This document shows positions 12,534-18,276 of a stretch of 42,723 nt of DNA, piece after piece. Source of the stretch: a virus. The notes beneath the pieces are model-generated. The model was not told where the DNA came from. It worked only from the letters and a program-made list of their open reading frames with translations, and made no database searches. How positions within the stretch are numbered: the first letter of the stretch is position 1; each line of letters opens with the position of its first letter. The stretch spans positions 1 through 42,723 of the IMG/VR virus record IMGVR_UViG_3300042154_002579; one strand, given 5' to 3'. The translations under genes and the position numbers were made by a program.

Positions 12534-12707
12534 ATGTTTACGAATTGGATGACGACACTGCCGGGAATTTTTACGTTGATTTCGGTTTTGGCTCATGCGT
12601 GGCAGACGAAAGACATCAACTGGGTTGATCTGCAGAACGCGCTGATCGGCGTTGGTCTTTTGGCGGCGAAAGATTGGAACGTCACTGGCGGGACGAAGGG
12701 TCAGTGA
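12534..12707 (+). CDS. Small membrane-associated lysis-region protein, 57 aa
   Basis: Reads MFTNWMTTLPGIFTLISVLAHAW, then a helix LQNALIGVGLLAAKDW. One hydrophobic segment at about 8-22 and a weaker one at 37-47. This PGI...W.D..N.L.G.GL..AKD layout is common in phage lysis cassettes beside Rz genes and is sometimes annotated as holin-like. TGGAGAG precedes the ATG. Its TGA overlaps the next gene's GTG. Confidence 0.7.
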   Translation: MFTNWMTTLPGIFTLISVLAHAWQTKDINWVDLQNALIGVGLLAAKDWNVTGGTKGQ

Positions 12708-12940
12708 TCCCCGCGCTTTTGACCGTGCTGGGCGCTTTGTTCAGCGCGGTCGGGAAGATTTTCGAGTTCCTCTACGCTCGAAATCTGGCAAATGCGGGAA
12801 AAGTGCAGGAGCAACTGGATGCGCTTAGACGCCAAGTCAAAGACGCGCAGATCGCCGTCGCGGCGCGGGAAGCTGTGCGGGCTTCTATTGCTGCCAACCC
12901 TGACGGCGTGTCAGACGACGACCCCTTTAGACGGGACTGA
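12704..12940 (+). CDS. Rz-like i-spanin, 78 aa
   Basis: Spanins fuse inner and outer membranes in the last step of lysis. The start is the GTG at 12704 overlapping the previous TGA. Residues 2-22 (IPALLTVLGALFSAVGKIFEF) form the membrane anchor; residues 30-65 (AGKVQEQLDALRRQVKDAQIAVAAREAVR) are a coiled-coil periplasmic part. Short for the family but with the right topology, and the Rz1-like lipoprotein is encoded in another frame within it. Confidence 0.75.
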   Translation: MIPALLTVLGALFSAVGKIFEFLYARNLANAGKVQEQLDALRRQVKDAQIAVAAREAVRASIAANPDGVSDDDPFRRD

Positions 12941-13100
12941 TGCGACGCAAGGGGTGTCGTTTTGTCAGGCGGCTCGGGCGATTTACTATTCAAAGCACGA
13001 CACGCCCCCGACGATTGCGCAGATCAAAGAGCATAACGCAGTCGGCATGGCGCTGAAATGCGGGTGGCTTCCAGCCAACAAGCAAAAGGTGTCGAAATGA
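12819..13100 (+). CDS. Rz1-like o-spanin lipoprotein, 93 aa
   Basis: Overlaps the Rz-like gene in the +1 frame, the classical Rz/Rz1 arrangement. The ATG at 12819 has AGGAG at 12807-12811. A basic N-region leads to LCGLLLLPTLTAC, a lipobox with Cys near residue 33, then QTTTPLDGTD and a soluble part ending ANKQKVSK. The C-terminal half (FCQAARAIYYSKHDTPPTIAQIKEHNAVGMALKCGW) is a helix-rich domain seen in many phage o-spanin-like proteins. Longer than lambda Rz1. Expected in the outer membrane's inner leaflet. Confidence 0.78.
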   Translation: MRLDAKSKTRRSPSRRGKLCGLLLLPTLTACQTTTPLDGTDATQGVSFCQAARAIYYSKHDTPPTIAQIKEHNAVGMALKCGWLPANKQKVSK

Positions 13101-13384
13101 TTGAAGATGGCTTTGCGGCTGCGGAAGATTATTTGACGCTGCATTTTAGTCGCGAAACAGCGATAGGTTTGGTGGATAGACTTCGCCGGGAAAATGTGCA
13201 ATATTTCAAGGTGAAAGATATTTTTCGGGCAGCAAAAATGGAATATCGGCAGTTCACGGGAGCGGAACAGGTTGTGCTGCTGGTGCGGGCAAGTAACGGG
13301 CTGATTATCGCGGACGGGTATGAATTTGTTTGTGAGGCGTGGCTGGAAAATAAAGAAAAGTTGATTGCGTGTAAGATTGTTTAG
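13097..13384 (+). CDS. Unknown protein, 95 aa
   Basis: ATG at 13097 overlaps the o-spanin TGA (ATGA). Alpha/beta pattern: helices at 3-28, then FKVKDIFRAAKMEY, a strand QVVLLVRASNGLIIADGYEFVCEAWL and a polar end. No membrane segment or catalytic motif. Not recognised. Position links it to lysis or to the first fibre protein that follows 14 bases on. Confidence 0.68.
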   Translation: MIEDGFAAAEDYLTLHFSRETAIGLVDRLRRENVQYFKVKDIFRAAKMEYRQFTGAEQVVLLVRASNGLIIADGYEFVCEAWLENKEKLIACKIV

Positions 13385-13398
13385 GAAAGGGATGAAAG

Positions 13399-14274
13399 AT
13401 GACATTTCCGCAACCGTTCGACTTTGGGAAGCGCCTGCAGGATGGGCAGGATTTGGACGGGGCGCTGGCGAACCCGGTGTGGTCGTATAGCAGGCCCCTG
13501 ACGGCCACGATAGGCGGGACGCGGGCGACGAGCACGAAGATCACTGAGGCGATTGCGAATGTCGCGACGGTCGGGGCGACGGGCGCAGGCGTGACTTTGC
13601 CGGTGGCGCTTCCGGGTAAAGTCGTGCTGGTTTACAATAATTCCGCCACGGACATGCGGGTTTTTGCGGACGGCGGGTCAGCAATCGACGGCACAACGGG
13701 CGATGTGGGGATTTCGCAGCGCGCAAGCACGGCGTGTTTGTTTGTGGCGCAGGAACTTCGGAAATGGACTTACTCGTTTATTCCGATTTCGTTGGCCCCG
13801 TCAAGCGATTACATATCCGCGTATGACACGACAATCCAGCCAGCGGTTCCCCCGGCGACGGCGGCGAATGAACAGATTATGACGTTCAACACGGTGGACT
13901 CGTCGTTGGGCATTAGCATTGTGGGGGGCTCGCAGATCACTGTCACGCGAGCGGGAGTTTATAATCTGCAGTTCTCTGCGCAGTTTGATAAAACGGACTC
14001 CGGGCAGGACACGTTTGAAATTTGGCTGAAAAAGAACGGGCAACCGTTGGCGTGGTCGAACACGACGAGTGATGCGAACAATAATAACGCGAAAGTCGTG
14101 GCGGCGTGGAATTTTGTGCTGCCGTTGGCGGCAGGGGATTTTTTGGAATTGGCGTGGTGGTCGCTGGATGTGAATATGAGGTTGTTTGCACAGGCAGCGC
14201 AACCGGCGGTTCCGGGCGTGAGCCCTGCGCGCCCCGCGATCCCGTCTGTGATTGTGACGATGCAAGGAGTTTGA
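13399..14274 (+). CDS. Fibre/knob protein with docking domain and C1q-like jelly roll, 291 aa
   Basis: Two domains. Residues 1-130 are a copy of a domain also found at the start of the 18277 spike and as the whole 32938 protein (shared RL-DG-x-L, LANPVW and VFADGGSAIDGTTGDVGI patterns). Residues 150-291 (GGSQITVTRAGVYNLQFSAQ, FEIWLKKNGQPLAWS, VAAWNFVLPLAAGDFLELAWW) read as a C1q/TNF-like trimeric beta jelly roll often found in phage receptor-binding knobs. Probably a virion surface fibre attached through its N-domain. Function inferred. Confidence 0.78.
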   Translation: MTFPQPFDFGKRLQDGQDLDGALANPVWSYSRPLTATIGGTRATSTKITEAIANVATVGATGAGVTLPVALPGKVVLVYNNSATDMRVFADGGSAIDGTTGDVGISQRASTACLFVAQELRKWTYSFIPISLAPSSDYISAYDTTIQPAVPPATAANEQIMTFNTVDSSLGISIVGGSQITVTRAGVYNLQFSAQFDKTDSGQDTFEIWLKKNGQPLAWSNTTSDANNNNAKVVAAWNFVLPLAAGDFLELAWWSLDVNMRLFAQAAQPAVPGVSPARPAIPSVIVTMQGV

Positions 14275-14275
14275 T

Positions 14276-14437
14276 ATGCCCGCGAAAAGCAAAGCGCAAG
14301 CAAAACTCATGGCGATGGTGGCGCATGACCCGAAGGCTGCGAAGCGGTTGTGCATCCCGCAGAGCGTGGGCAAAGAATTTGAGGTTAAAGGCAAAGGTGC
14401 GCTCAAGCGATTGCCCGCAAAAGTGAAGAAGAAATGA
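14276..14437 (+). CDS. Small basic protein, MPAKSKAQ type, 53 aa
   Basis: The opening MPAKSKAQAKLMAMVAHDP matches the PAKSK-x-Q-x-x-L-M pattern of short phage and bacterial proteins similar to DUF3008. The rest is Lys-rich (KGKGALKRLPAKVKKK). Starts one base after the fibre gene's stop and ends in an ATGA overlap with the next. Function unknown. Confidence 0.72.
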   Translation: MPAKSKAQAKLMAMVAHDPKAAKRLCIPQSVGKEFEVKGKGALKRLPAKVKKK

Positions 14438-14643
14438 CTCGGTATCGGCTTGGAGTGTTTGAAGGGCTGCTGGAAATTGAAGCGGTGGAAAGCGGCCCTT
14501 TTCCACTCCGGGCGTATGGGTTTTTGCAGTTTTCCCCGAAAGATCATCCGAACGGCGAATTGATGCTGGAGGTGAGGGGAAAGGAAATCTGGGTTTGGGT
14601 TGCGGAGAAAAGACATGGCGAAGATGCAAACAAAAGCGTGTAA
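14434..14643 (+). CDS. Unknown small beta-rich protein, 69 aa
   Basis: Reads MTRYRLGVFEGLLEIEAVESG, then LRAYGFLQFSPKDHPNGELMLEVRGKEIWVWV. Almost all beta strand, possibly a small barrel. ATG overlaps the previous TGA; its end overlaps the next gene by 29 bases. Not recognised. Confidence 0.65.
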   Translation: MTRYRLGVFEGLLEIEAVESGPFPLRAYGFLQFSPKDHPNGELMLEVRGKEIWVWVAEKRHGEDANKSV

Positions 14644-14758
14644 GAACGGCAAAGCGATGGGCGGGGGCGATGCGAAAGGCAAAGCTGTTGCGGTTAAAGC
14701 GGCGAAAAAGGCTGGAATGAAAATCGGTGAAAAGAAAGCGCCTTACGCGAAGGGATAA
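14615..14758 (+). CDS. Small Lys/Gly-rich basic protein, 47 aa
   Basis: MAKMQTKACKNGKAMGGGDAKG, then KAAKKAGMKIGEKKAPYAKG. About one in four residues is Lys. It shares the style of the other short basic proteins in the late region, a recurring feature here. No function visible. Confidence 0.6.
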   Translation: MAKMQTKACKNGKAMGGGDAKGKAVAVKAAKKAGMKIGEKKAPYAKG

Positions 14759-14760
14759 AG

Positions 14761-15231
14761 GTGTATCATCGCGCAGTGGTCGGGCTGGTTTATGCGGCGA
14801 GGTGTTTGCGCCCCGCCCATATCCCGAAAAGCAGGCCGAAAGGGTCGAAAGCGGCAGGCTTGCGCTATGAAAAGGCGTTAAGCGCGGCGATCCCGCGAGC
14901 GGAACACGGGCAGTGGTTTGAATTTAAGGATTTGAACGGGCCTGGACATTGCCAGATGGACTTGATTATTGAAGGGCAAAAGCGGATTGTGGTGATTGAA
15001 TGCAAGTTGACTGATGTTGACCAAGGCATGAGACAGCTGCATGAATTGTATTTTCCGATTGTGGAGAAGGTCTGGCCGGATAAAAAGCCTCTTGGGATCG
15101 TGGCCGCGAGACATTTAAGCAAATGCCCTGATACAAAACTGGTCGAAACCAGCTTGAAGGGGGCGATTTTGCGGGCGGAAACGCAAGGCGTCATCCCGGT
15201 GCTGCATTGGATGGAGCGAATGCCGATTTGA
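14761..15231 (+). CDS. PD-(D/E)XK-type nuclease-like protein, 156 aa
   Basis: Residues 65-83 read QMDLIIEGQKRIVVIECKL: Asp67, then Glu80-Cys-Lys82 at the end of a strand, the metal-binding core of PD-(D/E)XK nucleases. RYEKALSAAIPR (35-46) supplies the preceding helix and GMRQLHELYFPI (89-100) the following one. Start GTG at 14761 with AAGGG eight bases upstream. Such enzymes in phages trim or resolve DNA or degrade host DNA. Its placement among lysis and fibre genes is odd and suggests a moron-like cargo or a packaging-linked nuclease. Confidence 0.75.
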   Translation: MYHRAVVGLVYAARCLRPAHIPKSRPKGSKAAGLRYEKALSAAIPRAEHGQWFEFKDLNGPGHCQMDLIIEGQKRIVVIECKLTDVDQGMRQLHELYFPIVEKVWPDKKPLGIVAARHLSKCPDTKLVETSLKGAILRAETQGVIPVLHWMERMPI

Positions 15232-15248
15232 CGGCGAAAGGTGGGCAA

Positions 15249-15368
15249 ATGTTACCGCCAGACTGGGAATTTTTCCTGTATTTCGCTATCCGGCTGGTTG
15301 GGCTGGGAATTGTGACGATTGTTTTGCACAATGTTTTGAAATTGGTGTTAGGTCAGAGCCATTTTTGA
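15249..15368 (+). CDS. Single-span membrane peptide, 39 aa
   Basis: MLPPDWEFFLYFAIRLVGLGIV and on to NVLKLVLGQSHF. One membrane segment at about 8-27. Strong ribosome site (AAAGGTGGG) just before the ATG. Could be a holin-type or antiholin-type peptide; no evidence beyond topology. Confidence 0.6.
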   Translation: MLPPDWEFFLYFAIRLVGLGIVTIVLHNVLKLVLGQSHF

Positions 15369-15491
15369 CTATTTTTAGAGGCAAAAAGCATTGACGGCTT
15401 GCGGCAAAGGGGCCAGTATGCTCGCAGGCCAAGGCCCGTAAGCGCCTCGGGCAGCATACGCTTAGAAGGCGGCGCTTGCGCCGATGAGAAA
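15369..15491 (+). promoter_or_regulatory. Non-coding stretch with nested hairpins
   Basis: GTATGCT (15416-15422) and AGCATAC (15453-15459) enclose GCCCG/CGGGC (15434-15438 and 15448-15452). A weak promoter-like TTGACG (15391) then CAGTAT at 17 bases precedes them. It may be a leader or processing site for the fibre genes. The frame of the next gene is open through part of this, so an upstream start is not excluded. Confidence 0.35.
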
Positions 15492-15764
15492 ATGGCAAAT
15501 GGCAAGAACAGCGGAAAAGTAATTGCGGAACGCCCGCTCCGTGGCGTGAACACAAGCCGCACTCAGCACTCGACGGAATATAAATACGACGAGAAGACTG
15601 GGACTTTCGGCAAAGAAGCTCGCAAGGGCAATGCAAATTATCAGGCCCCGGACAGATTTGTGCCGGGAAATCCTGATTTTGAGTCTGGCGTCACCCAGAA
15701 TGTTGGAAATCCCGTGCAGAGTGACGGACTGCGCGGAGCTATCTCGCTCATAAGAGGCAAATGA
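15492..15764 (+). CDS. Unknown hydrophilic protein, 90 aa
   Basis: Starts MANGKNSGKVIAERPLRGVN at 15492; an upstream TTG at 15399 is possible but would cover the hairpin region. Polar throughout, rich in Asn, Gly, Lys and Thr (EYKYDEKTGTFGKEARKGN), with no hydrophobic core, so probably extended or partly disordered. Its stop overlaps the next gene's start. Confidence 0.6.
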   Translation: MANGKNSGKVIAERPLRGVNTSRTQHSTEYKYDEKTGTFGKEARKGNANYQAPDRFVPGNPDFESGVTQNVGNPVQSDGLRGAISLIRGK

Positions 15765-16393
15765 TGAAAAAGGTTGCTCTTGTCGGCGGACTGCTTGCGC
15801 TTCTGGGTGCGGGCTCCGCCTATGCTGCTGGTCAGTTTCCGGGTTATCCGCTTTCTACGTCCCCGCTGACTGGTTTTGAATACATCCCTGCGGACACGGG
15901 CGCTGTTGCGTCTGGCGCGAGCTTCACGGGCTCGATTTCTGGAACGACGCTGACGGCGACGAGCATCACCGGCAATATTTATGTCGGACAGAACATCGTT
16001 GGCGCGAATGTCGCTCCGGGCACGGCGATTGTGTCGGGTTCGGGCGGAACGTGGACTGTTAGCGTTTCGCAGACCGTCGCTTCGACTGCGATGACTTCGG
16101 GTGGCGGCGGCGTCAATCCGCAGACCGAAATGATCCAGGTTCAGCAGCTGCGTTCGTATGTGCTGTCGGCTGGTGGTTCGGTTTCGACCTACATCAAGCT
16201 GCCGTCTTCGACGATTGCGGCGCTGCCGACTTGCGATGCGACGACGCTGGGTTCGCTGGCGACCGTCACGAATGGCACGGCGTATGGCACCGGCACGTAT
16301 GGCTCGGCTGTTAGCGCGACGGGCGCTGTTTCGCGCACGGTTATGTGCACGAACACTGGCGGCGCGACGACTTATGCGTGGGCGTATAACTAA
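15761..16393 (+). CDS. Signal-peptide-bearing beta-rich protein, 210 aa
   Basis: MMKKVALVGGLLALLGAGSAYAAGQ is a textbook Sec signal peptide (MKK, hydrophobic core, AYA before the cut near residue 23). The mature part is Gly/Ser/Thr-rich beta structure (GSISGTTLTATSITGNIYVGQNIVG) like fibre or beta-helix proteins. Virion proteins normally lack signal peptides, so this may be a secreted or surface protein made during infection, or a fibre component exported on purpose. Followed by a strong terminator. Confidence 0.7.
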   Translation: MMKKVALVGGLLALLGAGSAYAAGQFPGYPLSTSPLTGFEYIPADTGAVASGASFTGSISGTTLTATSITGNIYVGQNIVGANVAPGTAIVSGSGGTWTVSVSQTVASTAMTSGGGGVNPQTEMIQVQQLRSYVLSAGGSVSTYIKLPSSTIAALPTCDATTLGSLATVTNGTAYGTGTYGSAVSATGAVSRTVMCTNTGGATTYAWAYN

Positions 16394-16402
16394 GAATTGC
16401 GC

Positions 16403-16428
16403 GAGGGGCCTAGTGCCCCTCACCTTTT
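16403..16428 (+). terminator. Rho-independent terminator
   Basis: GAGGGGC, loop CTAGT, GCCCCTC, then ACC and TTTT. Seven perfect pairs; AATTGC and GCAATT extend the base of the structure. Ends the transcript after the signal-peptide gene. Confidence 0.85.
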
Positions 16429-16461
16429 AGGCAATTTGCTTGAAGATTTGAGGAACAGATC

Positions 16462-16737
16462 ATGGCGATCACCCCTGACGCAAAAATGTATGATTATCAG
16501 ACGGGCGTGGCGACAAAGCTCGTTCCGATGTCTGATGGACAGGGCACTTATGCCCCGGCGGTTGTGGCGTTTCAGCCGTTAAGTCCTGCGGAATACGATT
16601 ATATCTCGTGTTCTTACACGGGAAGCAATTTAACGACTGTGGTGTATAAGTTGGGTGGGGCGAGCGGCACGATAGTCACCACGTTGACGATGACGTATGA
16701 TGGTTCGGGTAATCTGCTGACCGTGACGCGGAGTTAA
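16462..16737 (+). CDS. Small fibre-region protein, 91 aa
   Basis: [20 protein letters not shown], then strands [19 protein letters not shown] and [17 protein letters not shown]. All beta, with the YDGSGNL-type repeats of phage tail fibres. Sits four bases before the next fibre gene. Probably a fibre subunit or adaptor; not assigned to a family. Confidence 0.7.
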   Translation: MAITPDAKMYDYQTGVATKLVPMSDGQGTYAPAVVAFQPLSPAEYDYISCSYTGSNLTTVVYKLGGASGTIVTTLTMTYDGSGNLLTVTRS

Positions 16738-16741
16738 AATC

Positions 16742-17728
16742 ATGGCATGGGTTTTCAATCCGTTCACAGGGACGTTTGATTATTCGACTACTCCGGCAAG
16801 CGGAGGAGTTACGACGTTTAGCGCGGGAACAACTGGACTTACCCCTGCTGTCGCGACAAACGGGGCGATTGTGCTCGGTGGAACGCTGGCCGTTACGAAT
16901 GGCGGCACGGGTTTGACGACTTTGGCGGCAGGGCGCATTCCGTATGGAAATGCCACAAGTGCTTTTAATTCGTCAGCCACGTTTGTTTTTGATGGCACGG
17001 TGTTAGCTGTCGGATATACGCCGTTTGCGTGGGTGGGAAAAGCTGTCCAAATTGGAACTTTGACCGCTGTTGCGCAGGCATCTTCCGGCGCAGCATTGCA
17101 TACTTTTAACTGTTATCAAAACAGTGCCGGTAATTATATTTACAACTCCACAGCGGCTGCTGCGAAGTATGAATGTGGGTTGAATGGCACGGCAACCCAT
17201 GCTTGGTTTATTGCAGGCTCAGGCACTGCGGGTAATGTTGTTAGTTTTACGCAGGCATTGACGCTAGATGCTTCTGGCCACCTTGGACTGGCCGCAACGC
17301 CGAATGCTTGGTCCACCGATTACAAGTCATTGGACATTGGCATAAGCTCTTCATTTTATGGGCGTGTAGCCACTAAATCCACTGGATTTTCCGAAAACGC
17401 TTACAGAAACACTGCCGGTAACTGGATTTATAAAAATACTGACTACGCAAGCCGAAATGAAACCGGAAGCGGTGGTTTTCAATGGTACACCGCACCCTCC
17501 GGCACCGCAGGAAATACCGCCACATTTACGCAGATAATGACGCTCGACGCGAACGGCAATTTGCTAGTGGGCGTTACCAATGCTGCCACAACTTCCGCTA
17601 AGACCATCAACATCTCGAACGGCACCGCGCCAACAGCCAACATTACAGGCGGCATTTTGTATGTTGAAGCAGGTGCTCTGAAATACCGTGGTTCTGGTGG
17701 AACTATTACGACACTTGGCGCAGCATAA
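16742..17728 (+). CDS. Tail-fibre-like repeat protein, 328 aa
   Basis: N-terminus [14 protein letters not shown], then [26 protein letters not shown], the usual shaft motif of phage fibres. Two internal repeats: [16 protein letters not shown] through [13 protein letters not shown], and [16 protein letters not shown] through [13 protein letters not shown]. The end ([26 protein letters not shown]) is the common final strand block. No peptidase-type intramolecular chaperone end is visible. Likely a trimeric shaft on the virion surface. Confidence 0.8.
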   Translation: MAWVFNPFTGTFDYSTTPASGGVTTFSAGTTGLTPAVATNGAIVLGGTLAVTNGGTGLTTLAAGRIPYGNATSAFNSSATFVFDGTVLAVGYTPFAWVGKAVQIGTLTAVAQASSGAALHTFNCYQNSAGNYIYNSTAAAAKYECGLNGTATHAWFIAGSGTAGNVVSFTQALTLDASGHLGLAATPNAWSTDYKSLDIGISSSFYGRVATKSTGFSENAYRNTAGNWIYKNTDYASRNETGSGGFQWYTAPSGTAGNTATFTQIMTLDANGNLLVGVTNAATTSAKTINISNGTAPTANITGGILYVEAGALKYRGSGGTITTLGAA

Positions 17729-17737
17729 GGAATTATC

Positions 17738-18064
17738 ATGGCTAACACCTACACTTGGCTCATCTCGGCACTTGAGTGCTATCCTGAACAGGACGGCAAG
17801 GAAGATGTTGTGTTCACCGTCCATTGGCGTCGTCAGGCGACGGACGGCACTTACAATGCCGGCATCTATGGCGCGCAGCCCGTGACGCTTGATCCCGAAG
17901 CGCCGTTCACGCCTTACGCTGCTTTGACTGAAGAGCTGGTCATCGGCTGGCTTGAAGATGCTTTCGGCCCTGAACTGCTTTCGGCGCAGGTTGAGGCGCT
18001 TGACCAGCAGATTGCTAATCAGATCAATCCGCCCGTGGTGAGTCCACCGCTGCCGTGGGAATGA
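17738..18064 (+). CDS. Conserved fibre-neighbour protein, 108 aa
   Basis: MANTYTWLISALECYPEQDGKEDVVFTVHWRR is the hallmark opening of a small phage family found next to fibre genes (resembling what I recall as DUF7936), function unknown. The middle has TPYAALTEELVIGWLEDAFG and the end is Pro-rich (NPPVVSPPLPWE). Preceded by AAGGAA. May be a fibre chaperone or tip protein; not shown. Confidence 0.78.
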   Translation: MANTYTWLISALECYPEQDGKEDVVFTVHWRRQATDGTYNAGIYGAQPVTLDPEAPFTPYAALTEELVIGWLEDAFGPELLSAQVEALDQQIANQINPPVVSPPLPWE

Positions 18065-18082
18065 GTGTGGAAGGAGCCAAAA

Positions 18083-18265
18083 ATGGAAAAGTTGATTAAA
18101 ATTGAATTGACCATTGCAAAATGGAATGTGGTGATGAAGGGTGTAGGAAATCTGCCGTTCGTGGAAGTTTCTGAGATTATCGCGGAAATGAAACAGCAGG
18201 CTGATCCGCAGTTGCTGCCGGAGGGAATGCAGACCCCGGAAACGTCAGAAGTTCAGCCTTCGTAA
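18083..18265 (+). CDS. Small unknown protein, 60 aa
   Basis: Start at the ATG at 18083 with AAGGAG at 18071-18076. MEKLIKIELTIAKWNVVMKG, then a helix VSEIIAEMKQQADPQLL and a polar tail. The opening beta-helix style is shared by small proteins of fibre clusters. Not recognised further. Confidence 0.65.
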   Translation: MEKLIKIELTIAKWNVVMKGVGNLPFVEVSEIIAEMKQQADPQLLPEGMQTPETSEVQPS

Positions 18266-18276
18266 AGGAATAAAAG

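Noticed and set aside
13801-14682. 293-aa minus-strand open frame over the first fibre gene
   Set aside because: Arg/His/Phe-rich shadow, spans several real rightward genes with coupled starts; no domain pattern.
15641-16423. 260-aa minus-strand open frame over the signal-peptide gene
   Set aside because: Arg-rich composition typical of reverse reading of Gly/Ala/Thr codons; crosses a terminator.
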